Positions 27,146-36,506 of a DNA stretch of 64,000 nt are shown in pieces. A program made the translations under genes and the position numbers. The DNA is from Melioribacteraceae bacterium 4301-Me. GTDB lineage: Bacteria; Bacteroidota; Ignavibacteria; Ignavibacteriales; Melioribacteraceae. The stretch lies in the NCBI GenBank assembly GCA_041538185.1, contig JBGORM010000001.1, positions 372,001-436,000 of the forward strand, given 5' to 3'. How positions within the stretch are numbered: position 1 is the first letter of the stretch; each line of letters begins with the position of its first letter. The notes below the pieces were generated by a model. That model made no database searches and had not been told where the DNA came from. It worked only from the letters and a program-made list of their open reading frames with translations.

Positions 27146-28051
27146 ATGAATAGATTTGCCCCTATTTTTGTTGCTATAGCTGCAGCTTTGTGGGGAGTAG
27201 ACGGTGTAGTGCTGAGGCCGTCACTTTACAATTTGCCTGTTGTTTTGGTTGTTTTTATTGAAAGCTCTATAGTTGCATTGATGCTTTCTCCTTTTTTTCT
27301 AAAGAAAATTGATTTAATAAAACAACTAAAATTAAAGGACTGGTTAGCTTTTTTCGCGGTTGGTTTATTTGGGGGTGCATTAGGTACAATTGCAATAACA
27401 AAGGCTTTATTTTATGTTAATTTTGTGAACCTTTCAGTAGTAATATTAATTCAAAAATTACAACCGGTTTTTGCACTTTTGTTGGCAGCAATAGTATTGA
27501 AAGAGAGGTTACCAGTTAGTTTTTTTATTTGGGCTGCATTTGCCATAATTGGAGCATACTTTATGACTTTTGGTGCAGAGCTTCCAAATTTTAATGCTGG
27601 CAATAAAACTACTATAGCTGCAGCTTTATCCTTATTTGCTGCTGTTAGTTTTGGTTCATCAACTGTATTGAGCAAGCGGGCATTAAAAAATGTTAGTTTT
27701 GGTTTAGGCACTTACTTAAGATTTTTGGTTGCCTCTTTAATTATGCTCTTGATAGTATCAACTACTGGCAAAATTACTTCGATTACAACTGTTTCAAATA
27801 ATCAATGGCTAATTTTTCTGTTAATTGCATTTACAACAGGCGGTGCTGCAATTTTTTTATATTACTATGGATTAAAAAAAATTTCCGCTTCTGTTTCAAC
27901 AATTTGTGAATTAACTTTTCCTATGACCGCAATATTATTAGATTATATTTTGCACGGTAATATGCTAGATATTGTGCAATGGACAGGATTACTTGTAATG
28001 ATAATAAGTATTGTTAAAGTATCTAAAATAAATTTTATTAGCTCAACATAA
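27146..28051 (+). CDS. EamA/DMT-family transporter
   Basis: This 301-residue protein has ten predicted transmembrane helices in two EamA repeats (about 4-140 and 153-295). IQKLQPVFALLLAAIVLKER in the first repeat and ICELTFPMTAILLDYILHG in the second are the end-of-repeat motifs of this family of metabolite exporters. The substrate cannot be read from the sequence. It is divergent from the rhodanese gene and stands alone. Confidence 0.9.
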   Translation: MNRFAPIFVAIAAALWGVDGVVLRPSLYNLPVVLVVFIESSIVALMLSPFFLKKIDLIKQLKLKDWLAFFAVGLFGGALGTIAITKALFYVNFVNLSVVILIQKLQPVFALLLAAIVLKERLPVSFFIWAAFAIIGAYFMTFGAELPNFNAGNKTTIAAALSLFAAVSFGSSTVLSKRALKNVSFGLGTYLRFLVASLIMLLIVSTTGKITSITTVSNNQWLIFLLIAFTTGGAAIFLYYYGLKKISASVSTICELTFPMTAILLDYILHGNMLDIVQWTGLLVMIISIVKVSKINFISST

Positions 28052-28134
28052 AATTGTAATCGGATAGTTTTAACGAAATCCGGCAAGTAAATAATAATAT
28101 GCGTCTGCATCAAGTAAAACACTTTTTCTAAAAT

Positions 28135-29817
28135 TTAGGGTAGGGATTTCATTTTAGAGATAAAATCGTTAACATCTTTAGAATCTACAAGTTTATTTAT
28201 TTTTTCAATATTGTTCATTTGTTTAGAAATTTCGGCTAAAAGCTTTAATTGTAATTCAGCATCATTCTTAGGAGTAATTAACAAGACAATAATTTTTGCT
28301 GGCAGACCATCCAAAGATTCAAATTCAATCCCGTTTTTGTGGATAGCTACTGCAACAAGCGGGTCTTTAACATCTATTTTTGCATGTGGTACTGCTAAGT
28401 GGTTTTCAAGTCCGGTAGAAATTAATTTTTCTCTTGCCATAACTTCATTAAAAATTTTATTGCTGTCTAATTTATATTGATTAGCTAAAGTTTGGCATAA
28501 TTGACTAATTACCTCTTGCTTTGATGATGAATTTGTGAAAAAAACATTTTCGGGTTTTAAGAGACTTAAAAAAGTTAAAAGTTGTCTACTTCTTTTTAGG
28601 AAGAAATTAATCATAGGGGCACTAACTACTGAAGTAATAAGAGCCATTATTATAATAGCAACGAATACTTTTTCGTGGATAAGTCCAACCTGGAAGGCAA
28701 TAGTTCCTAGTACTATTTCCATAGCCCCGCGTGAATTCATACCAAAACCCACTGCAAGGGATTCATTTTTGCTCATTCCTCCCCAGTAAGCACCTAGACC
28801 ACAACCAACAATTTTACCAACAAAAGCAAGAAAAAGAAAAATACTTACTATTCCTAAATCAAAATTATCAATAAAGTTTACGCGAAGACCTATTGAGACA
28901 AAAAATAGAGGGGCAAAAATATTTGTTACAAATTGCTGGATTACTTCTCTTATTTCTTCTTTTAAATGAACTGTATCGCCAATTGCAATTCCCATTATAA
29001 AGGCGCCAAATATTGCATGAATGCCAATATACTCTGTAAATGCTGCTCCAAGAAATCCCATTACAAAAATAAAATTTAAAACACCACCCGGACTTGTAGT
29101 AACTTTTTCAATGTAGGGGAACAAAAAATTAATAATTTTTCTGCCAATTAATAGCATAAACATAATAAAAGAAAAAAGTACGATAATAAGAGTTGGTAAA
29201 TCAATTGGATGTGAATTTTGACCAATTATCCCGAGAATAATGGAAAAAACTATCCAACCTACAAGGTCATTAAACATTGCAGAGGTAATGATTATTAAAC
29301 CAATTTTTGTTTTATAAATGTTCAAGTCCATTAGTGTTCGTGCTACAACTGGTAAAGATGTTATCGATAAAGAAATGCCAACGAATAATGCAAATACAAA
29401 TCTCATGTTAATATCTTTAATGCCCATCCACTCTGGGAAACAATAAGCAATAAAAAATCCAATTGTAAATGGGAATAAAATTCCGGCTGAGCTGACTAAC
29501 ATAGCTGCTTTTCCTTGTCTAACAACAAGACTTAAATCAATTTCCAATCCGGATACTAACAGTAGCATAACAACACCAAGAATTATAATTCCTTCAAGGG
29601 CGGTCATTGCAATTTGTGAACTGTTAAATAATTCATTAAACATTGCAGGAAAAATAGAGCCAAAAATAGTTGGGCCTAAAACAATGCCTGCAATTATTTC
29701 TCCAATAACAATTGGCTGTTTTATATATTGCATAGTCTCGCCAATTACACGGGCAAAAAAAAGCAATAAGCTTATGCTTAAAAAAAATATTACAATTTCA
29801 TTAGGAGAATAATGCAT
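28135..29817 (-). CDS. Cation:proton antiporter fused to a PTS EIIA domain
   Basis: This 560-residue protein consists of a CPA2/KefB-like antiporter (about residues 1-410, 12-13 helices) and a C-terminal fructose/nitrogen-type EIIA domain (about 420-560). Antiporter landmarks are LLLVSGLEIDLSL, the ND pair at 183-184 in MFNDLVGW, FFVSIGLRVNF and GMNSRGAMEIVL. The EIIA phospho-His is H478 in HLAVPHAKIDV, followed by the usual GIEFESLDGLPAKIIVLLIT. The fusion implies that ion exchange is tuned by PTS phosphorylation or that EIIA is a sensory module; no other PTS gene is in the window. It starts 3 bp after the Usp gene. Confidence 0.93.
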   Translation of the reverse strand: MHYSPNEIVIFFLSISLLLFFARVIGETMQYIKQPIVIGEIIAGIVLGPTIFGSIFPAMFNELFNSSQIAMTALEGIIILGVVMLLLVSGLEIDLSLVVRQGKAAMLVSSAGILFPFTIGFFIAYCFPEWMGIKDINMRFVFALFVGISLSITSLPVVARTLMDLNIYKTKIGLIIITSAMFNDLVGWIVFSIILGIIGQNSHPIDLPTLIIVLFSFIMFMLLIGRKIINFLFPYIEKVTTSPGGVLNFIFVMGFLGAAFTEYIGIHAIFGAFIMGIAIGDTVHLKEEIREVIQQFVTNIFAPLFFVSIGLRVNFIDNFDLGIVSIFLFLAFVGKIVGCGLGAYWGGMSKNESLAVGFGMNSRGAMEIVLGTIAFQVGLIHEKVFVAIIIMALITSVVSAPMINFFLKRSRQLLTFLSLLKPENVFFTNSSSKQEVISQLCQTLANQYKLDSNKIFNEVMAREKLISTGLENHLAVPHAKIDVKDPLVAVAIHKNGIEFESLDGLPAKIIVLLITPKNDAELQLKLLAEISKQMNNIEKINKLVDSKDVNDFISKMKSLP

Positions 29818-29820
29818 TAT

Positions 29821-30660
29821 TTATTCTTTCCTTTTGATTATAAGTAAAGCACAAGGTAGCTGCTGGAGTATAAATTCTAAATCATGTTGAAAAATTCTAT
29901 CGAAGAGTTTTAACTTTTTAGTGGGAGAGGGAACAATTAGCAAATCACCACCAATTTCTTTAACATAATTACTTGAAGCCCATCCTTGTTTGCCATAAAT
30001 ACAAACTGTCTTTACGTTTAGTTCGTGTAAGTTTATTTCATTTGCAAATACTTTTAGTTTTAACTCTTCTTCTTTTTGCCAATCGGCTCTTTTTTGTTCA
30101 GCTTCATTTATTGAGCCAGTGTCAGCTATTGTTATTGCTAAGCCTGGAATATCAAATTCCTTAATTAGAATGAACTCATCTGCGTTTTCAAGTTTTGCAA
30201 ATTCGTATGCTGTGCTAATAGCATATTCCCCTAAAGGTGTATACTGTACTAATGCACAAAATTTTTTAAATGGCTTAATTCCAAAAGAAGGACCGGTTAA
30301 AATTAAAACAGAGCATGGAGATTCTCTCATAATGTTTCTTGCAACAGAGCCAATGTAATATTTTAAAATATTTTCTTTTTCAAGTGCACCAGCAATTAGT
30401 AAGTCAATTTCTTTTTTAAAACTGAGATTCAATATAACTTTTGTTGGTTCACCATCCTGCCATATTAGTTCATAATTATTTTGAATCTCTGCTTTAAATA
30501 ACAGATTTGACATTAGTCCTTCTTTTGAACTTGTTTTTTCTCCAACATGAATTAAAAATAATTTGGCATTGAACAAGTCTTGCAAGCGCTTTGCTGCCTG
30601 AAGCAGCGGTAATGCATTTGGTGAAAATGTGATTGCTAATCCGATCTTATTAAAAATCAT
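29821..30660 (-). CDS. Tandem universal stress protein (two UspA domains)
   Basis: This 279-residue soluble protein holds two Usp folds. The first (about 1-140) starts IGLAITFSPNALPLLQAAKR and ends YIGSVARNIMRESPCSVLIL, a degenerate ATP-binding G-x2-G-x9-G(S/T) region. The second (about 150-279) ends DRIFQHDLEFILQQLPCALL. It lies immediately upstream of the antiporter-EIIA gene (3 bp), an arrangement seen for Usp proteins that bind antiporters. It may regulate the transporter; this is inference. Confidence 0.85.
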   Translation of the reverse strand: MIFNKIGLAITFSPNALPLLQAAKRLQDLFNAKLFLIHVGEKTSSKEGLMSNLLFKAEIQNNYELIWQDGEPTKVILNLSFKKEIDLLIAGALEKENILKYYIGSVARNIMRESPCSVLILTGPSFGIKPFKKFCALVQYTPLGEYAISTAYEFAKLENADEFILIKEFDIPGLAITIADTGSINEAEQKRADWQKEEELKLKVFANEINLHELNVKTVCIYGKQGWASSNYVKEIGGDLLIVPSPTKKLKLFDRIFQHDLEFILQQLPCALLIIKRKE

Positions 30661-31573
30661 TTCTCTGCTTTTTTATTTTTATTTACAATTTACAAAAAGA
30701 GAAATTTAACCCAAAATTTCTATTTAGATAATTCTTGTAAAAATATTTTTTTGTACTATCGTCATAGTTCTTTTGAAATGAACATATTTATCTAAAAATA
30801 ATTTTGTTTTCTCGTGTGAATTTGTAGTATGTATATGATTTTTGTAAATAGCTCACCCTCTATTCCACTCGTCAGAGTCCGACGAAGTCTGTCGACCTTC
30901 TTTTGCAAAGAGAAGGGGGTTAGAAAGTTAGGCTTGATATTTACTTTTTCATTGCTGTAAGAAGTGTTTTGGACAACACCTCACATCTTAATAAGGTTAT
31001 GGTTTTTTATGAGTAGATTTGTTACTAAGGTTTATTTCTTTTAATAAGGTCTTTTCCAATTTTCAGTGACACAAAAAAATATGTCATTTTTAGAGAGGGA
31101 AAAATTATCTTTTTTCAGGATTATAGGACAAAGCAATCTTTAACCCTAATGTGAATTTTCCAAAAATCGTTATTAGTTATGTTTAATTTTGCTAAATGAA
31201 TAATAGCACTTTATTTATCCTGCCATAATCTTAGTAACATAAGCTTATTGTAGAACTTTTAGCCTTTTAGAATTAACCACTTTGTGGATTAGCTTATTTC
31301 ATATAAATTTTTTTTCTAAGTTCACGTCCAAACTTTGTGTACTCTTCTTTGGGAATATTCTTTGGGAATACTAGGCTCGAAGGTACAAAGGTTCACATCA
31401 TCGTACTATAACACCTCTTGTGTGCATGCATGAATAACTTTGTTGGGTTCAAATCAATAAAAATTGTTTGCAGTAAACATAATATTTGTTTTTTATTGCT
31501 CTGAAGAAATATTTTGGACAATGCATGAAATGTAGTAAAAGCGGCAAAAGCTTTTTATTAATTAGGTCAACTC
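30661..31573. other. Long noncoding gap, 0.9 kb, no gene seen
   Basis: No reading frame with recognisable protein character is present. The stretch 30850-30915 is locally GC-richer and repeat-like (GACGAAGTCTGTCGACC). 31275-31295 carries a CCACTTTGTGG palindrome similar to the family found elsewhere in the window. 31505-31530 has TATTTTGGACAATGCATG, which recalls the TTATTTTGGACA repeat module. I read it as decayed repeat DNA. Confidence 0.5.
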
Positions 31574-32908
31574 TTAGCTTAAAACTTTTTTACTTCTTAT
31601 GGCAAAACGGCTTGTTAAAAAAACAGCAAGTGCTGCAAGGCCTAATGAAAGTCCTGTCCAAATACCAATTATTCCTAACTTTAATCCAAAACCTAAGAGC
31701 AAAGCAACTGGGATTGCTATAATCCAATAAGAAATAAAACTCATGATGGTAGGGATTCGTACATCTAATAAACCCCGCAAAATACCAAGCCCAGTTACTT
31801 GGCTACCGTCAAAAACTTGGAACATAGCCGCAATTATTAAAAGTTGAGATGCAATATCAATTACTTTAGGGTCATTAATATAGATATGCGGCAATAAATT
31901 TCTAAATACAACAAACGACAGCCCAAAAAATGACATTAATGTAATTGCTAAACCTAAGGCAGTAAAGCCGGCATAACGAATTTCTTGCTTATCATTTTTA
32001 CCAACTGCATTTCCAACTCTAATTGACCCAGCAGAAGAAATACCCAAGATTATCATGTATGTAATTGAAGCAAGATTAATTGCAATCTGATGAGCTGCAA
32101 GCTGAGTAGAGCCCAGCCATCCAATCATTACAGCGGCAAATGAAAAAGCTCCCATCTCCATAAAAAATTGAAATCCACTTGGTAATCCAATTTGAATAAT
32201 TTTTGTAATTAATTTCTTATCTAATACTTTAATATTTATTTGAGGCGAGTAACTAAAGAATTTTTTTGAACTGATTACATAAAACATCAATGAAAAAGCC
32301 ATTGTAGTACGTGTTAGAGTTGTAGATAATCCAGCACCAAAAAGACCTAAAGCTGGAGCGCCAAGATTTCCGTAGATAAAAATCCAGTTTAAAAAAGCAT
32401 TTAACAAATTTGCTAATATTGCTACTAACATAGGTGGATTTGGAATTGATAATCCTTCCAAAAATTGTCTGTAGGTTTGAAATAATAAGAAAGGTATAAT
32501 AGACAAAATAAGTATTTGTAAATAAGACTGACTTAATTTAACTACTTCTGTAGGCTGATTTAAATAGGGGATTAAAAGCGAAACTATAAACATTAACGTC
32601 ATTAACACTATGGCAAAAGCCATATTAACAAATAAAGAATTATTTAGCGTTTTACCGCATTCTTCTGGTTTGTTTGCTCCTAACGACATTGCAATTAATG
32701 GCGAAAGTGCAGTCGACATCCCTATTCCTAAAACAAGAATTAGAAAAAATAAACCATTAACCAGAGAAGCTGCAGCAAGTGAGTCAGTCCCAACTTTACC
32801 TACCATTATGCTGTCCACAACCCCCATCATTATATGTCCCACTTGACCAAGAGAAATTGGGATTGAGAGCTTTATTGTTTCTAATATATGTTTCTTGAAC
32901 TTGCTCAT
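31574..32908 (-). CDS. MATE-family multidrug efflux protein (NorM-like)
   Basis: This 444-residue protein has twelve predicted helices. The N-terminal half has SIPISLGQVGHIMMGVVDSI and GIGMSTALSPLIAMSLGANK; the second half has IQIGLPSGFQFFMEMGAFSF and GISSAGSIRVGNAVGKND, the matching repeat motifs of MATE antiporters. It exports cationic drugs or metabolites using Na+ or H+. It stands alone between two long gaps. Confidence 0.93.
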   Translation of the reverse strand: MSKFKKHILETIKLSIPISLGQVGHIMMGVVDSIMVGKVGTDSLAAASLVNGLFFLILVLGIGMSTALSPLIAMSLGANKPEECGKTLNNSLFVNMAFAIVLMTLMFIVSLLIPYLNQPTEVVKLSQSYLQILILSIIPFLLFQTYRQFLEGLSIPNPPMLVAILANLLNAFLNWIFIYGNLGAPALGLFGAGLSTTLTRTTMAFSLMFYVISSKKFFSYSPQINIKVLDKKLITKIIQIGLPSGFQFFMEMGAFSFAAVMIGWLGSTQLAAHQIAINLASITYMIILGISSAGSIRVGNAVGKNDKQEIRYAGFTALGLAITLMSFFGLSFVVFRNLLPHIYINDPKVIDIASQLLIIAAMFQVFDGSQVTGLGILRGLLDVRIPTIMSFISYWIIAIPVALLLGFGLKLGIIGIWTGLSLGLAALAVFLTSRFAIRSKKVLS

Positions 32909-33338
32909 TATTAATCGTCTTATGTAAAAACAATTTTATAATATCTAAAATATAGATTTAGAACTTAATACAAATTTTTTTATTCCAAATAATTTGGACG
33001 TTATGTTGCAAATCTTGACAGTTGAACTTTCTTTGAGAATTTTTAACATTAGCATTTGTTATTAAACTAAGAGAAGCGTTTTATTTAGCGGATGCTTATT
33101 AGTAATATTATAGATATACTAAGAAAACACAAAGCACATTGATTTATTTTTCTCTTTATTAAGATATTATAATAAGTTAATTTAGCATTAGTATTTTTAC
33201 TTGAATTAGGGATTACACTTAATTTACTTATTTGCATGTTGTTGATAAAACTTATAGGATAAAAAATTTTTTGAATAAACAAATTCATCCAGCAAGTGGA
33301 AATAATTTTAATAAATTTTTAACATCACGAGGAAATAA
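32909..33338. other. 430-bp gap, nothing recognised
   Basis: AT-rich DNA between the divergent MATE and tatA genes. It should hold both promoters, but no strong TTG / TAnnTTTG pair, hairpin or coding frame stands out. Confidence 0.4.
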
Positions 33339-33575
33339 ATGTTTGAAAATATTGGTCCAATGGAATTAATACTAATTTTTTTGGTCATACTAATTTTTTT
33401 TGGCGGCAAGAAAATTCCCGAAATTGCAAAGGGAATGGGACAGGGTATACGTCTATTTAAAAAGGCACTTCAAGGAACGGATGAAGAAGAGAAGCCTTCC
33501 AAAATAGAACAACCAAAAATTGAAGAGCAGAAAATTGCCGAAGAAAAAAAAATTGATGAACAAACCAAATCCTAA
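33339..33575 (+). CDS. tatA: Sec-independent translocase subunit TatA/E
   Basis: This 78-residue protein has one N-terminal helix (about 6-22), the conserved FGGKKIPEIAKGMGQGIRLF hinge and amphipathic helix, and a highly charged Lys/Glu-rich tail from about residue 45. This is the TatA plan; the short amphipathic helix argues against TatB. GAGG lies 10 nt upstream of the ATG. At least one Tat substrate is encoded in this window (the epimerase at 62794-63942). tatC is not in the window. Confidence 0.93.
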   Translation: MFENIGPMELILIFLVILIFFGGKKIPEIAKGMGQGIRLFKKALQGTDEEEKPSKIEQPKIEEQKIAEEKKIDEQTKS

Positions 33576-33769
33576 ATTGATTTAACAGACCACCTTTCTT
33601 TTCTGCAATTTTTCTTCTCTGAAAAATTGTCTGAATCAATTTTACTTATTGTCTTATCGATGAATTCTTGTCTTAATTTTTGTCTAAAATTCAAAGGTAA
33701 AGAATAATCACACTTTTGTTGGTAACCTATTGAAATAAAATAACTTATTCGGATAGAAATTCTTGGCAC
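33572..33769 (-). CDS. Doubtful small ORF between tatA and hsp20
   Basis: A GTG-initiated frame of 65 codons fills the gap between tatA and hsp20 on the opposite strand. Its latter half, with LNFRQKLRQEFIDKTISKID, has a polar, helical, protein-like composition. It matches nothing I recognise, has no clear ribosome site and overlaps tatA by 4 nt. It may be a real small protein, a fragment, or chance. Confidence 0.2.
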   Translation of the reverse strand: MPRISIRISYFISIGYQQKCDYSLPLNFRQKLRQEFIDKTISKIDSDNFSEKKNCRKERWSVKSI

Positions 33770-33819
33770 GTTTGTTTGTAGTGGTTAAGCATGAAAAAAT
33801 AAAAAAGGAGGTGGTAACT

Positions 33820-34284
33820 ATGAAACTCGTAAGATGGAATCCAATGAGAGATTTAGTAGAAATTGAACGTGAGTTTGACCGTCTTTTCCGTAACTTTGAC
33901 AGCAGGTTCGGTTTTAATATTGCCGGTAATGGAAACGAAGATTTAGAAAATGCTGTATGGGCACCGCTATCTGATATTTATGAGGATAACGATAATTTTG
34001 TAGTACGACTCGATTTGCCAGGTGTTAAGAAAGAGGATGTTAAAATTTCTTACGATGATGGACAATTAATAATTACCGGCGAGCGTAAACAAGAAAAAGA
34101 AACCGAGAACCACAAATTCCATCGTGTAGAAAGAATTTATGGTAAATTCTATCGCTCTTTTGTTCTTCCTAATAAAATTAAGGAAGGTAAAATTTCTGCT
34201 GAATTTAAGGATGGTCAACTCACAATCACAATTCCAAAAGCTGAAGAAGCTAAACCAAAAGAAATTCCTATTAAAGTTAGTTAA
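33820..34284 (+). CDS. Small heat-shock protein Hsp20
   Basis: This 154-residue alpha-crystallin-type chaperone holds unfolding proteins in oligomers. The alpha-crystallin domain (about 45-145) includes DNFVVRLDLPGVKKEDVKIS, LIITGERKQ, the arginine-bearing FHRVERIYGKFYRSF and the ISAEFKDGQLTITIPK edge strand. The C-terminal IPIKVS holds the I-x-I/V anchor. ATG 33820 is chosen because GGAGG lies 10 nt upstream; the frame extends to 33763, but the extra part precedes that site. It has its own terminator and lies beside htpG, which suggests a heat-shock locus. Confidence 0.93.
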   Translation: MKLVRWNPMRDLVEIEREFDRLFRNFDSRFGFNIAGNGNEDLENAVWAPLSDIYEDNDNFVVRLDLPGVKKEDVKISYDDGQLIITGERKQEKETENHKFHRVERIYGKFYRSFVLPNKIKEGKISAEFKDGQLTITIPKAEEAKPKEIPIKVS

Positions 34285-34298
34285 TTCAGTTCTATTCG

Positions 34299-34338
34299 AA
34301 AAAGAGTCTTTGCCGCTAAGGCAAAGGCTCTTTTTTTT
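34299..34338 (+). terminator. Intrinsic terminator after hsp20
   Basis: AAAGAGTCTTTGCC (34301-34314) pairs with GGCAAAGGCTCTTT (34320-34333), with one wobble, around a five-base loop, and is followed by a run of T to 34338. Confidence 0.9.
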
Positions 34339-34428
34339 GTATAATTAATTTTAGTAGGAATCAGTAAGAAATCATATTTTTTTATTTTTATTTTTGAATC
34401 AACTTTTACTGAGATTTGTGGAGGAATT

Positions 34429-36393
34429 ATGAGCAGTTCAACAACTGAAAAGTTTGAATTTAAGGCTGAAATTAAACAACTGCTGGATATTTTAGTTCAC
34501 TCGCTTTATACAAGTCGAGAAATTTTTTTAAGAGAATTAATTTCCAATTCGTCTGACGCTTTAGACAAATTAAGATTTCAATTGAACAAAGGAACTGAAG
34601 TTTATCAAAAAGACTTACCTCTTGAAATTAGAATTTCGTTGGATAAAGACAAACCACAAAGTGGCGAATATTCAAAAACTATCACTATTAGCGATACTGG
34701 TATTGGAATGACAAAAGAAGAGATAATTTCCAATATTGGTACTATTGCAAAATCCGGCACTTCTGAATTTCTAAAAATGCTGAAAGAAAATAATGTAACT
34801 GCAAACAACATAATAGGTAAGTTTGGTGTTGGTTTTTATTCTGTTTTTATGGTCGCTAAAGAAGTAATCATTAAAACCAGGTCCTATCGCTTAGATGCCA
34901 AAGCAGTTGAATGGAAGTCTGATGGTTTGGGTGAATACGAACTTAAAGAGATTGATGAAGAATTGCCTAGAGGTACTAAAATTGAAATTAAGCTGAAAGA
35001 TGATGCTCATGAATTTTGTGAAAAGTATAGAATTGAATCTATAATTAAAAAGCATTCTAATTTTATTTCATTCCCAATTTATTTAGAAAATGAAAAGATT
35101 AACACTATTTCTGCAATATGGAGGGAACCTAAGAGTTCTATTTCACAGAACCAGTACAACGAATTTTACAAATTTTTGACCTATGATAATGAAGACCCAC
35201 TCTTTGTAATTCACAAATCTGTTGATGCGCCTATTCAATTTAACTCTCTTTTGTTTATTCCAAAGAAAAGTGATGAATTCTTTTGGTTCGATAGAGAAAA
35301 TTATGGCTTAGATCTGTACGTAAGAAGAGTTTTAATTCAGCATAAAAATAAAGATTTATTGCCGGAATATTTAAGTTTTGTTAAAGGAGTAGTTGATTCT
35401 GAAGATTTACCTTTAAATATTTCTCGTGAAACCCTACAAGAAAATGTTATCTTTTCAAAAATATCACAGAACATTACGTCTCAAGTCCTAAATTTTCTTG
35501 CAGAGACCTCAAAAAATTCTCCATCAGAGTACGTAACATTTTGGAAAGAACATGGTAAAATTTTTAAGCTTGGTTATACTGACTTTTCAAATACTGATAA
35601 GTTCTTGGAGTTAATTAGGTTTAATTCTTCATTTAACCAAAATAAAGATGAATTAACTTCTTTAGCTGAATATGTATCAAGAATGAAAGCTGAACAAAAA
35701 GAAATTTATTATGCCGTTGGTCAAAGTAGGGAGGGAATTGAGCTTGATCCACATCTTGAGTTATTCAAGGATAAAGGACTGGAAGTTTTGTATCTGTATG
35801 ACCCAGTGGATGAAATTATTGTTACTTCATTAAGAAAATATAAGGATTATGAGTTCAAATCAGTAGAATCAGTAGAGCCAGCTAAGTTAGAAAAGTTCGA
35901 AAGTCAAACTGATAAAGAAAAAATTGAAGAATTAAGCGGCGATGACAAAATGCATTTTAGCAGCCTACTTACTAAAATGAAAAAGATATTGGGCGATAAA
36001 GTAGAAGATGTTAAACAATCTTACAGACTTACAACAAGTGCTTCTTGTTTAGTTTCCAAAGATGGCGGGCTTTCTTCTACTATGAACAAAATTCTAAGAA
36101 TGACAAATAAAGAATTTAACCCACAGAAAAAAATCATGGAAGTCAATCCAAATCATAAATTAATTAGAAACCTTTTAAAATTGTTTAAGAATAATTCGGA
36201 TGACAAATTTATTGCTGATGTTACAGAACAGTTGTATGAATCGGCACTTTTGCTCGAAGGTAATTTGGATGATCCCCATAAACTTGTAACCCGATTAAAT
36301 AAAATGCTGGAGCAGGCAAGTGAATGGTACTTGGAATTACACCAAGTTTCACAAAGTAATCACAACATGTCACAAGGTGAGAAATTGAATTAA
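34429..36393 (+). CDS. htpG: Chaperone HtpG (Hsp90)
   Basis: This 654-residue Hsp90 has an N-terminal GHKL ATPase domain with FLRELISNSSDALDKLRF, TISDTGIGMTKEE, NIGTIAKSGTSEF and GKFGVGFYSVFM; a middle domain with DNEDPLFVIHKSVDAPIQFN, RRVLIQ and VVDSEDLPLNISRE; and a C-terminal dimerisation domain ending near VTRLNKMLEQ. Length and motif order are standard for bacterial HtpG. GGAGG is 5 nt upstream of the ATG. The last 20 residues are a polar extension. Confidence 0.97.
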   Translation: MSSSTTEKFEFKAEIKQLLDILVHSLYTSREIFLRELISNSSDALDKLRFQLNKGTEVYQKDLPLEIRISLDKDKPQSGEYSKTITISDTGIGMTKEEIISNIGTIAKSGTSEFLKMLKENNVTANNIIGKFGVGFYSVFMVAKEVIIKTRSYRLDAKAVEWKSDGLGEYELKEIDEELPRGTKIEIKLKDDAHEFCEKYRIESIIKKHSNFISFPIYLENEKINTISAIWREPKSSISQNQYNEFYKFLTYDNEDPLFVIHKSVDAPIQFNSLLFIPKKSDEFFWFDRENYGLDLYVRRVLIQHKNKDLLPEYLSFVKGVVDSEDLPLNISRETLQENVIFSKISQNITSQVLNFLAETSKNSPSEYVTFWKEHGKIFKLGYTDFSNTDKFLELIRFNSSFNQNKDELTSLAEYVSRMKAEQKEIYYAVGQSREGIELDPHLELFKDKGLEVLYLYDPVDEIIVTSLRKYKDYEFKSVESVEPAKLEKFESQTDKEKIEELSGDDKMHFSSLLTKMKKILGDKVEDVKQSYRLTTSASCLVSKDGGLSSTMNKILRMTNKEFNPQKKIMEVNPNHKLIRNLLKLFKNNSDDKFIADVTEQLYESALLLEGNLDDPHKLVTRLNKMLEQASEWYLELHQVSQSNHNMSQGEKLN

Positions 36394-36506
36394 TCCTCTT
36401 TCATTAAAAGTCTGATTGAATTTTAAAAAACATAAAACTCCTTTGCGGAACTTAGTGAATAACTTTGTGTAACTTTGTGATACTTACTCAAAGTTATATT
36501 TTCGGT

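Noticed and set aside
31486..31722. 78-codon open frame overlapping the MATE gene end
   Set aside because: It is antisense to the clear MATE coding sequence and its upstream part is decayed repeat DNA.
33764..33778. TGGCACG plus TTTG, resembling a sigma-54 promoter before hsp20
   Set aside because: The -12 element would read TG instead of GC at the correct spacing, so the match is incomplete.
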